Assembly (NCBI GenBank): GCA_963575745.1
Contig: CAUYUJ010018040.1
Coordinates: 122,501-186,500, forward strand
From: Prorocentrum cordatum
Taxonomy: Eukaryota > Sar > Dinophyceae > Prorocentrales > Prorocentraceae
Direction of reading: 5' to 3'
Length of the DNA: 64,000 nt
Positions within the stretch are counted from its first letter, which is position 1. Every line of letters starts with the position of its first letter. A program made the translations under genes and the position numbers. Of this stretch, positions 20,387-29,084 are shown piece by piece. The notes below the pieces were generated by a model. It worked only from the letters and a program-made list of their open reading frames with translations. It was not told the DNA's origin and made no database searches.

Positions 20387-23300
20387 CGGTCTTGGGGGGC
20401 CGCACCGGGTTTTAGTGTTACTGGTACTGCTTACTCCCCCTCCCGTTCCTTCGCCCTCTCCTTAGGAGATAGTGTGCGGCCCCCGGGAACACGCAGAAAT
20501 CGACGGCGTGGTCCGAGATCGGTGGATTCGATTTCGCGCCGTTCGAATCTCTTTCCTGTCTCCTCCTCTGTTCCCCCTCCGAGTCGCGAGGTCGGCAGCG
20601 TCGAAAGATATGCAAACTCCAGCCGGAGGCCGGATGTTTTTTCGAGTTCGCTTACTCCGGACTCTCTCGCCCGAGACGCCGGCAGCGGCGAAAGATATGC
20701 AACGTCCAGCTTGAGGCCGGATATTCTTTCGAGTTCGCTTATTTCAGATTCTTCTGTTCTTGCGCCTTTGCCTGGCCGTCCCTCTCCCGTTTCTCTCCCT
20801 TCAGTCTCTGCGCCTCCTATTCCGGTATCTCGTATTGATTTCTCTCAGAGATTGATTTCTAGTTATTTCCCTCGTGTCACTGAGCCTTTACCTGTAGCTT
20901 CAGAGCCTCAGGGCGGATGCCTGCGTGAATCCAGGCCTTTACCGCCTTTCGTTTCACAGCAACTCACCATTCTTCATGCGAATCTCGACGGTTTCTTTTC
21001 TCACTCTGCTGAGCTTGAGTGTCGTTTGTCCCTCCTCCCCTTCCTCCCTTTTCTAGTCTTTTTGAATGAAACTAAGATCGATTATTGTTGTTTGTGTCCT
21101 CGTTTGACACACTACACTGTCATAGGAAGACGCGATCGCCATTCGAATGGTGGTGGCGTGTTTGTATTTTGTCTCGATTCTTTAGTTTCTCTTTTCTCGC
21201 CTCTCCCGAATTGCAACACAGCTGAAATTATATGGATGTTATATCATGCTGACATCGGCCCTATCTTGTTGGCTTGTTGGTACAGACCTCCGTGTTACGG
21301 TGATCTGTCAGCTATTAATAGTTTCGGAGCAGATTGGGCTCAGCACTCAGGTCTTTGTGTAGGCACAGTAGTTATTGGAGATTTGAATATCCACCACAAG
21401 CACTGGCTGAAGTATTCTCGTATCGTCAGTCCGGAAGGAATTGCACTTCGTAGTTGGTGCTCTTTGCACGGATTTTCCCAGCGAGTTCAGTCGCCGACCC
21501 GGGGCGAAAATTTGTTGGATTTAGTCTTGACGGACATGCCAGACGAAGTGTCGGTTGCCGTACTTCCTAAGTTAGCTGATCACGATCTTGTTCTGTCTTC
21601 GTTCTCTTTTGCTCCACTTGCAGTGTCTAATGTCTCGCGCGAGTGCTGGAGATACTCCCAAGCGAATTGGCGTGATCTCCGGCGTTTTCTTCGTAATACA
21701 GATTGGCAGGACATTTTAACTGATAGTGTTGATGACGGAGCTAGAGCTCTTTCTAATCATATTCTGCACGGAATGCGGCAATTTATTCCTCGAGGCGTGG
21801 TCGCTAAACAGGGCTCCCACCCCTGGGTGACGCAAGAGTGTCTCCAGGCTGTCCACCTCAAGCAGGCGTGCGCTCATTCTTCCGATTTTCCTTTCGCAGT
21901 TCGCGCTTGTAGTCGTACTATGCTTGATGCTTTTCGGTCGTATGTCGCACGTACACGGATGAAGTTGCGATCTCTCCGGTCAGGGTCGAAGGGGTGGTGG
22001 CATCTTTCCCGCGAGCTGATGTGTAGAGCTTCGAAGGCCACCTCCGCCCCCCTCCGGAATGCAGCCGGAGCCTGGGTAGTCCAGCCTTCTTCCAAAGCCG
22101 ATCTTTTTGCTTCGTCGTTTGAAAGGAGATGGCAGGTTCCAGTCTTGTCTGATAACGTCTACTCTGCTCTTCTTCCCCCCCCTCCCTTGCCCCTTTCTCT
22201 TCCTCCTCTCCGTCTCCGGCATGCCCGTCAAATCTTGTCAGCGTTGCGTGAGGATAGTGGCACCGGGCCAGATTTAGTCTCCGCACGGGTGCTCAAACAG
22301 TGCTCTCGCGAGCTTGCTGAACCTTTAATTCTCCTGTCGCGATTGATTTTAAGATCAGGCAAGTGGCCCGAGTGTTGGAAAGTCCACTGGGTGTTTACTC
22401 TATACAAAAAGCTTTCACGGCACGAGCCGGACAATTATAGAGGCATCCATCTCACGGCGCAGATTTCTAAAGCAGCAGAGCGACTTTTTAGTTCTTTGTT
22501 CGTCCCCCGGATGTGTCGCGAGTTGCGTTTCGGAGAATTCCAATTCGCTTACACACCTGGCCGCGGTGCCCGCGACGCCCTGTTATTTTTAGTACTCTCT
22601 TGGCTCCGCGCTTTTGCTGCGAGAAAGCGTGTCGCAGTATATTGTTCGGACGCGTCCGGCGCCTTCGACAGAGTGTCGTCGCGCCGCCTGCGCGCCAAGT
22701 TGGCAGCAGCTGGTATGCCAGCACCTCTTCTTGCTGTTTTGGAGGACTGGCTGTCCCCAAGATCAGCGCATGTTGTTGTGAATGGTGCTCTGTCCCGTGT
22801 CGTGCGCATGTGCGACATGATTTATCAGGGCACGGTCTTGGGTCCTCCCCTGTGGAACATATATTACGCTGATGCCCAGGATCCGATAGAAGACAGCGGT
22901 TTTCAAGAGATCGTGTTCGCTGATGATTTAAATGCTTTCCGCTTGGTAGACACAGACCTCACTGACGACGAAGTATTCGTGCTGATGACTGTATGTCAGC
23001 AGAAGCTGCACACTTGGGGAAAAGCAAACGGAGTTTGCTTCGACAGCTCCAAAGAAAGTATGCACATCATGTCTGCGAGCAGGCCGGCCGGCGAAAACTT
23101 TAAGCTGCTTGGCGTCGTGTTTGATTGTAAATTACTCATGCACGAGGCGGCCCAGGCATGCGCGTGCGAAGCAGGCTGGCGCACGACGTCGCTCCTGCAC
23201 TCGCGGCGTTTTTATCCAGTGCGCGAAATGATTTTATTATATAAAAGTCACGTGCTCTCTTATATCGAATACCGCACTGCTGCTCTCAGTCACGCTTCCA

Positions 23301-23791
23301 CGTCGGTCCTTGGCTTAATAGATTCTGTTCAACAGCGGTTCTTGTCAGCCTTGGGAGTGTCTCCGGCTGCTGCTCTGTTGCAGTACTCCCTCGCGCCTCT
23401 AGCGTCTCGTCGTGATATTGCTGTTCTCGGTCTGATACACAGGACGGTGCTAGGCATCGGGCCCCCTATGTTCTCGACTTTCTTCGCTTTGGACTCTTCG
23501 CTTCCTCCCAGGCGTGCCTCTCGTCGCCACCGCCATCATTTGATCGACCCTTGCGACATCCGTGCTCCAGACTACCTAATCCGTTCCGCACTCGGCGCAG
23601 TGCGAGTCTATAACATTCTTCCAGACAGCGTTGTCCAGCAGCGCAGCGTTCACGACTTCCAGCGGTGCCTGCAGGAGCTGCTGTGTCACCGCCTCAGGCT
23701 CGGCCAGCACGGGTGGGAAAAAACCTTCGACTGGCGCGGACCAATGGCTTTTCACCCTCTGTTGGCCCTCCGGGGGTGGAGGCCCCCCTAG
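20387..23791 (+). CDS. LINE-B ORF2, endonuclease and reverse transcriptase
   Basis: An open frame of 1134 codons after the TAG, ending in TAG at 23789-23791. A Ser/Pro-rich N-terminal part contains a tandem duplication. An EEP endonuclease follows: ILHANLDG (about 20970), FLNETK (about 21065, catalytic Glu kept), VVIGDLNIHH (about 21372) and ADHDLVLSSF (about 21575). The RT has TLYKKLSRHEPDNYRGIHL (about 22400), FQFAYTPGRGARDALLFL (about 22540), motif A SDASGAFDRV (about 22646) and motif C FADDLNAF (about 22916). A C-terminal domain includes a His/Arg-rich RRASRRHRHHLIDP (about 23510). It would nick target DNA and copy element RNA at the nick. The first in-frame ATG is at 21236, inside the endonuclease, so the translated start is unknown. 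All key residues are intact, so it is likely active or recently so. Confidence 0.92.
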   Translation, partial: RSWGAAPGFSVTGTAYSPSRSFALSLGDSVRPPGTRRNRRRGPRSVDSISRRSNLFPVSSSVPPPSREVGSVERYANSSRRPDVFSSSLTPDSLARDAGSGERYATSSLRPDILSSSLISDSSVLAPLPGRPSPVSLPSVSAPPIPVSRIDFSQRLISSYFPRVTEPLPVASEPQGGCLRESRPLPPFVSQQLTILHANLDGFFSHSAELECRLSLLPFLPFLVFLNETKIDYCCLCPRLTHYTVIGRRDRHSNGGGVFVFCLDSLVSLFSPLPNCNTAEIIWMLYHADIGPILLACWYRPPCYGDLSAINSFGADWAQHSGLCVGTVVIGDLNIHHKHWLKYSRIVSPEGIALRSWCSLHGFSQRVQSPTRGENLLDLVLTDMPDEVSVAVLPKLADHDLVLSSFSFAPLAVSNVSRECWRYSQANWRDLRRFLRNTDWQDILTDSVDDGARALSNHILHGMRQFIPRGVVAKQGSHPWVTQECLQAVHLKQACAHSSDFPFAVRACSRTMLDAFRSYVARTRMKLRSLRSGSKGWWHLSRELMCRASKATSAPLRNAAGAWVVQPSSKADLFASSFERRWQVPVLSDNVYSALLPPPPLPLSLPPLRLRHARQILSALREDSGTGPDLVSARVLKQCSRELAEPLILLSRLILRSGKWPECWKVHWVFTLYKKLSRHEPDNYRGIHLTAQISKAAERLFSSLFVPRMCRELRFGEFQFAYTPGRGARDALLFLVLSWLRAFAARKRVAVYCSDASGAFDRVSSRRLRAKLAAAGMPAPLLAVLEDWLSPRSAHVVVNGALSRVVRMCDMIYQGTVLGPPLWNIYYADAQDPIEDSGFQEIVFADDLNAFRLVDTDLTDDEVFVLMTVCQQKLHTWGKANGVCFDSSKESMHIMSASRPAGENFKLLGVVFDCKLLMHEAAQACACEAGWRTTSLLHSRRFYPVREMILLYKSHVLSYIEYRTAALSHASTSVLGLIDSVQQRFLSALGVSPAAALLQYSLAPLASRRDIAVLGLIHRTVLGIGPPMFSTFFALDSSLPPRRASRRHRHHLIDPCDIRAPDYLIRSALGAVRVYNILPDSVVQQRSVHDFQRCLQELLCHRLRLGQHGWEKTFDWRGPMAFHPLLALRGWRPP
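20588..20755 (+). repeat. 84-bp tandem duplication inside LINE-B ORF2
   Basis: Two adjacent ~84-bp units encode related 28-residue segments (first GSVERYANSSRRPDVFSSSL, second GSGERYATSSLRPDILSSSL). The length is a multiple of 3, so the frame is kept. The copies have diverged at about a quarter of positions, so the duplication is older than this insertion and probably typical of the lineage. Confidence 0.8.
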
Positions 23792-23984
23792 AGTGGCGTC
23801 CGAAATCAGCTGGCGCTTTTGTTGCATTTCCTCCTCTCCTTCCGCGTTCTCCTCCCTTCCTCCTCTTCTTCCTTCCGCTCTCGTCGATTGCCGCGCGAAG
23901 CGTGTTGCAACTCTTCGAGCGGCCTTTCTGCCGCTCTGCTGAGTTGGCACGAGGTGAGGAGTTGTGTTGTGATCGAGGCTGATA

Positions 23985-23987
<3 letters not shown>

Positions 23988-24063
<76 letters not shown>
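23988..24063 (+). other. 76-nt poly(A) tail of LINE-B
   Basis: An uninterrupted run of 76 A residues lies about 195 nt after the ORF2 stop and marks the 3' end of the element. The flank after it begins CGCTTCCGACGG. Confidence 0.93.
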
Positions 24064-24064
<1 letters not shown>

Positions 24065-24563
24065 GCTTCCGACGGAACCGCTGAAGTGCGGAATCGTCCA
24101 ACTACTAGTTTTGAAGTTTTCAGTTGCTCTCCCCGCGGGACAGTACGGCAAAAGTGCCGCCCCGTCCGCTGCGGCGACTTCACGCACGCTGCCTCAGCAC
24201 CAATGGCGAAATAGCTCGCCCTCTGTGCCGCGTGACCGCGGCCGAAAATTACGCCCGTTGGTCTCGTCCTCCTCCTCCTCCCATCTGCTCGATCGCGCTC
24301 ATGGTGATCTTCCCCGTTGACGCCCCTGCCTTTCCTTTCCCTTTATTCTTTGCTCCACTGTCGTCGTCAAGACCGTCCATCTCATGCAGAGGGCTGTGGA
24401 TGCGATGATGCGTGCACAGCTGCCTGACAGGTGTACCTGGCTGTCTTGTATCGCCTTCGCCTGAAGAAGCCATCGGAAATTTATGATGTGTTAGCGAGAG
24501 TCCCGGACACGGGTGTGAGAGTCCCGGACACAGGGATGGCGACCTTGAGCCCCAAAAATCGTC
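24064..24563. other. unassigned flank of LINE-B
   Basis: No gene or repeat family is recognised. A short direct repeat (GAGAGTCCCGGACACGGGTG / GAGAGTCCCGGACACAGGGA) lies at about 24493-24535. Confidence 0.4.
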
Positions 24564-26590
24564 GGAAGCCCGAACAGGTGAGAACGCTAACATCATTGAA
24601 TAACCTAAGGACAGTCAATGGTTTTGGCCTCCTGAAGGTCCACTTGGGGCCCTCTTGGGGGCCTCTTGAGCCGTCTTGGGCCATCTTGGGGATTTGGGGT
24701 CGTCTTCGGTGCACCGTGGATTGTCTTGTGCGCATCTTGGGACCATCTTGGGACTATCGTGAGTTCTCTTGGCCGTCGTGGGGGCGTCTCGGGACCGTCC
24801 TGGAGGCCAGCTCGGGCCGTCTTAGCCGTCTTGGGGCAATGTGTTGTGGACGTTGAGGTCTTGATGGGTCCTTCCGCGGCTGGCGGGATGTGCCGAGCTT
24901 TGTGGTCTTGCCACATGGGTGCAAAGAGCTCTCCCCTGGGGCGTCGGCCCGTCTCGCCGGGCACCCGGAGTGCCTCTCAGACGATTTCAGCGTGCATCAA
25001 AAATCTGTCCAAGACGGTTCAAGATGGTTTTTGAGATGGCCACGTTGGCCCAAGATGGCTTTCAGGGTGGCCCACGATGGTCCAGGTTGCCTCCAAGCCT
25101 GCAGCAGAAGCCACCAAGACGGCCCAAGATGGCTCAAAGATGCCTCCGAGTCCGCCCAAGCAGTCTCTAAGATGGCCCAAGACGGTCCAAGAGGCCCCCA
25201 ACAGGCCTCCAAGACGGTCCAAGAGCCCTTTGAGATCGCCCCAAGATCGCCCGAGGGGCCTCCAAGATGGCCCCAGAACGGCCCAAGAGACCCCCAAGAC
25301 GGCCCCAAAGAGCCCCAAGACGGCCCAAGAGGCCTCCAAGACGTCCAAGAGCGGACATGTGGACTAGATACAAGCCACGCCCGCGCGGCCACTGCCCAAG
25401 CCGGCCCAAGATGGCCTCCAAGACGGCCCTGGAGCACCCCCCTTCAGGGCCCCAAGTCGGCTCAGAGAGGCCCTCAAGACGGCTTCCGATGGCGTCAGGC
25501 GGGCCAGGAGCCCACCAAGACGGCCCGAGATGGCCCCAAGACGGCCCAAGCCGGCCCACCAGGCCCCCAAGAGGTCCCCACGACACTCCCAGAGGCCTCC
25601 AAGGGGACCGCCAGGAAGTCGCGAAAATACCAACCTCGTTGATTTCCCATGCGTGCTTGAATGATGTGGGGCCTTGCTTCTTCTGGTCGGCCTTCCGACG
25701 GCCCGAGACGGCCCAAGAGCCCCCAAAGATTGTCCCAAGATCGCCCATGAGCTTCCCAGGGTGGCCCCACGCCGACCCAAGAGGCTTCCAAAATAGCCCA
25801 AAGAGATCATCAGGGCGGTCCAAAAGGCCTCCACGACACGACGTCCAAGATGGCCTCCAAGACGACCCTGGAGCACCCCGAGAGGGCCCCACGTCGGCCC
25901 AGGTAGGTCCCCAAGGCGGCTTCCGACGGCGTCAGGCGGGCCAGGCATGCCCTACGACTGCCAAAGAGGCCCCGCAAAAGCCCCCAAAGGCCCCCAAGAT
26001 GCCCAGGAGGCCCTCACGATGCTTTTTAAGAGGCTCCCAGGAAGCCGCCAGAAAGCCCCAAGAGTGCCCCCAGATGCTCCCAAGAGACCTCCTCCAACTG
26101 TTCCCCGAAGGGTTTCCACGAAGGTTGGGGAACCATATGGTCCGATAGCTTGGCAGAGCTCTTGCCACAACGCTCGGCCACATGGGCGATTCTAAAAGGC
26201 AGGGGGCGGCAGTGATTCGCCGTAGGTGTCTTCGATCATCAAATGTCTGATACGCCGTGCACCCCTGTGGCAAGCCACAAGTGGCGGCGGATCGAGTGGC
26301 CTGCGGCAAAACCCGCCATCGTACCTGGGTTGTGGACCATCTGTTTTTTGCATGTCTCTCAGGGTCACTTGTGACGCCTCTTTGAGACTTGTTTGGGGCT
26401 TCTTGGGGGGGTCTTCGGGGCCTCTTGTTGGCCACGTGTGGGCTTCCTTGCAATCTCTGGGTCCATCTTGGGATGGGCGGTTCGAAATCCCAGTTCGAGT
26501 TTCCCCTCTTGGGCCTCTGGTGGGCCGTCAGGAGGCCGCTTGGGCCTTCTGGGCCGTCCTGCGGCGATTTTGGGAGCTTCAGCCGTCCTG
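24564..26590. repeat. family B repeat region with an internal strand reversal
   Basis: It opens with the joint motif AAGCCCGAACAGGTGAGAAC, also seen near 3689. The blocks at 24630-24850 and 26390-26590 read GCCTCTTGGG / GCCGTCTTGGG on the plus strand. The blocks at 25000-25360, 25390-25620 and 25680-26110 read the reverse complement (CCAAGACGGCCCAAGAGGCC words). The two inner reversed blocks share long matched pieces, such as GGCCCCAAGTCGGCTCAGAG with a similar run near 25885 and GGCGTCAGGCGGGCCAGG at about 25491 and 25931, so that part is also duplicated. No gene is credible here despite long ORFs. Confidence 0.85.
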
Positions 26591-26754
26591 CGAATAGTTG
26601 GGGGACATGGCTGGTAACCCTATGCCTCGGAGAATAAACGCACAGGGATAATAAAGTTCGGGGTCGCGGGGGGATTATAAATGTTGCCCACCGGAGGCCA
26701 GCATAAAGAGATGATCAAGAGTAGCGAGAGCCGAGGAAATCTTGAAACATCTTT

Positions 26755-27060
26755 GGTTTTTGGTCCTCTCTGAGACATCCTCAATAATGGCTTGTCTCGC
26801 TTGAAACATCCTCGACAAATCTCTCGTTTCGCTTAAGACATCCTCGAAATAATTGGTTGCTTCGCTTGAGAGATCCTTTCTACTGCTCGTTTCGCTTGAG
26901 ACGTCTTCACAGAACGTGTTTGTTTCGTTTGGATGGTCTTCGTCGAGCGTGCTCGTTTCGCTTGAAACCTCCTTCAACCTTTGCTAATCTCGCTGGAAAC
27001 ATCCTCCAGGACACGCTCGTTTCGCTTGAGAATCTTGAGATCCTAAGGCGCTCGATCGAA
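26755..27060 (+). repeat. family C repeat cluster 1 (CGTTTCGCTTGAGACATCCTC)
   Basis: Around nine imperfect copies of CTCGTTTCGCTTGAGACATC are spaced about 35 bp apart. The minus strand gives a run of (E)DVSSETS-like peptides. The same word is found in two other clusters (28405-28560 and 33222-33430). Non-coding in all likelihood. Confidence 0.88.
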
Positions 27061-27098
27061 ACATCGGCGCCAGCGCCTTGTCGAAAAACCTACTAAGG

Positions 27099-27503
27099 CT
27101 AGGGATCACCCTCGAGCGCCCACGTGCGCTGGAGCCGCTTGGAGAGCGCCTCTACAACAGGCTCGGGCTCAAACTTCGGGCGCTTGCCGCTGTCGTCCTC
27201 GGGCTCGTCGTCCTCGGGTTCCTCGTCCTCTGGCTGCGGTGCGGACTTGTGGCGCTTGGCTTTCTGGTAGGCTCGCTTCTCCTCGTTGTTACTGCTGCTC
27301 GGGATCTCCTCCAGCTCCTTGGTGCGCTTCTGGCTCGTGACGTCTTCGAGCGGTTTCTCGTTCCCGCTCCCCTTAGAGTCCTGGAGCGGTTTCTCCTCCT
27401 CCTTGGGGTCCTCGCGCTTCTCGCTTTCCTTGGGTGTCTCGAGCGGTAGTTGCGTGCTTATCTCAGGCATCTCATCCATGTCGAAGACGCTCGGCAAAGA
27501 CAT
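27099..27503 (-). CDS. hypothetical charged protein, possible exon
   Basis: A 134-residue minus-strand ORF from ATG 27503 (MSLPSVFDMDEMPEISTQ) to TGA. The composition is highly charged: a Lys/Glu/Pro-rich half (ESEKREDPKEEEKPLQDSK), a possible basic nuclear signal (KRAYQKAKRHK), then an acidic QPEDEEPEDDEPEDD patch. No stop-poor counterpart of similar quality exists on the plus strand. It lies between repeat cluster C1 and unassigned GC-rich sequence. No homologous family is recognised. It could be one exon of a larger gene or a chance ORF. Confidence 0.35.
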   Translation of the reverse strand: MSLPSVFDMDEMPEISTQLPLETPKESEKREDPKEEEKPLQDSKGSGNEKPLEDVTSQKRTKELEEIPSSSNNEEKRAYQKAKRHKSAPQPEDEEPEDDEPEDDSGKRPKFEPEPVVEALSKRLQRTWALEGDP

Positions 27504-28375
27504 CCTCGTACATGGTCACGAACCGGAGGCGCAACCTGCCGTCGCCACCAACAGGCAGTATAGAAATGACCATCCAAGAAGTGATCCAGCAGTGCCGGGG
27601 GGCGGTCGACGGGCATGCTGCCTCCGCGCGGCGCTTAAACGCGCTGTGGCGCGCACCGCAAACTCCAGCCAACCCGCCCGCGCGAGCCCGCCGCCCACGG
27701 GGCTCAGGGGTGACGGCCGGCTCGCGCACAGACCCGTTTTCGCTCGCTGGCAGAGGCTCCGGTGGGCCATCCAGGTGGCGTAGAGGAGGCCTCCTGCAGA
27801 CTGTTTTTACAGCTCCCTCTGCAGCTGTCGATGCTGCTCCTGGCACGCCCAACCGCGGCGAGGCGTAGTCGCAGTCCCCAGCAGTGCCGAGGACACTCCT
27901 CTTCTCCCTCCTCTCTCTCTCTCTCCTCCTCCTCCGTGGCCGGCGTCCAGCCGCGGCCGCTTAGCTAGCTACCCAGTTCCGCTCTTCGCATCCTCTGGCC
28001 TGCGGCCGGCGCAGGGGGAGGGGGGAATTACGTTGCTATTAGCGTGCTCAGTCTCTCTTTCAGGCCACGGTTCACTTCTTGAGTTTGCCTATCGCAGGTC
28101 GGCTCTTGGGGTGCTCCTGGTTTGCCTGGCGTGTCTTTGAATCGCATGGCGGCTGAGGTTGTAAGCAATATACAGATCATTTGCTGTATTGTATAATACT
28201 TCGCAGTGGCTGTAAGTGAGGAATAAAACGCCTCTCAAATGCAACCGTTTTTTCCGCCAGCGCTTGAGGAAACAAGAAGAGAGTAGCGATAAAAAAAAAA
28301 ATCCTCGTTACTCGGAGCCTTGGCGCTCTGTCGCGTCGGCTTGGGTCTTGGTTTGTGAAACTCTCGGAAAGTTCG
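27504..28375. other. unassigned sequence
   Basis: GC-rich to about 28020, then more AT-rich. Short overlapping ORFs carry no motif. A CT-rich tract lies at 27900-27930 and an A-run at about 28292-28301. Confidence 0.4.
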
Positions 28376-28379
28376 GAAT

Positions 28380-28402
28380 CTTGAGCCACCAAATGACTAA
28401 GG
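28380..28402 (-). other. candidate degenerate spliced-leader relic
   Basis: On the minus strand the bases CCTTAGTCATTTGGTGGCTC plus AAG match the leader at 19 of 21 positions if a 2-nt insertion (GG) is allowed. The 3' eight bases GGCTCAAG are exact. Sequence downstream on that strand (28380 to 28180) has a short hydrophobic open stretch (FFFIATLFLFPQALAEK) but no clear gene. Confidence 0.5.
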
Positions 28403-28404
28403 GG

Positions 28405-28560
28405 ATCAGTCTTGCTTGTTTCGCTTGAGACGTCCTCAAATAACATGCTTGTTTCGTTTGGTCGGTCATCGGCGAGCGTGCTCGTTTCGCTTGATAATTC
28501 CTTCAACTTTTGCTGGTCTCGCTGGGAACATCCTCTTGGGGCACTTGCGCTCTTGAGATC
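28405..28560 (+). repeat. family C repeat cluster 2
   Basis: Copies of TTGTTTCGCTTGAGACGTCC and CTCGTTTCGCTTGATAATTC with the same ~35-bp spacing as cluster 1. It ends in CTTGAGATCCTAA, which also ends cluster 1 (about 27040), so a larger unit is shared. Confidence 0.8.
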
Positions 28561-28599
28561 CTAACTAAGCCGCTTGGTGCGTCGGTGCGTCGGTTTCGG

Positions 28600-28930
28600 T
28601 GCTCGTAATTTATAGATTCCGATATATCCCATATGTATTCCTAGAGCCTTTGTCCTATGGATTCCTACAGGTTCCCATCGATTCCCTATAGATGGTATAA
28701 GTTCCCATAGATTGCTATATATTCCCTATAGATGCCCGTATGGATTAATATAGATTTGTTTAGATTCATATGGATTCATATACATCCCTTTAGATTGTTG
28801 TACATTCCTATAATTCATTTTAGGTCACCTAAGATTCCTATTGGTTTCTATATAGATTCCTATGGATGCTGATGGATTCCTATCGATTCCTATGGATTGT
28901 TCTATTTCCTTATAGATTCCTGTATACATA
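28600..28930 (+). repeat. degenerate TATGGATTCC repeat
   Basis: Imperfect tandem words such as TATAGATTCC, TATGGATTCC and TAGATTCCTATGGAT. Related words (GATAGATTTTGTTGG, AGATTCCGATGGATTCC) reappear at 32325-32395 just past LINE-C, so LINE-C probably inserted into this array or between two such arrays. Confidence 0.75.
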
Positions 28931-29084
28931 CCGCACGAGGTCAGCGACAAACCGCGTCTGTCGCAACGCGACTGGCGAGGCGCAGCGTCAAACGGAACGA
29001 GGCCAGACGACGAAAACGTCATGGGAGAGGCCCGCTTCCCCAGGCCCTTCGGGCTCAGGAGCCTAAGGGCACACGTACCCCTAG

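Larger units (their letters stand above)
19097..24063 (+). mobile_element. LINE-B: full-length, apparently intact non-LTR retrotransposon
   Basis: Two long ORFs in the order gag-like ORF1 then endonuclease/RT ORF2, a short 3' UTR and a 76-nt poly(A) tail, all in one orientation. This is the architecture of an autonomous LINE. No frameshift interrupts ORF2, and all recognised catalytic motifs are present. The left limit given is the ORF1 ATG, since the 5' UTR start is unclear. The uninterrupted ORFs and long pure A-tail suggest a young insertion. ORF1 and ORF2 share one frame, separated only by a TAG. The FADD-type RT places it in a different lineage from LINE-A and LINE-C (YADD). Confidence 0.9.

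Noticed and set aside
24890-26148. Long ORFs of 194-293 codons on both strands
   Set aside because: Family B repeat words lack stops; peptides are KTAQEAP- or WGLLG-type repeats.
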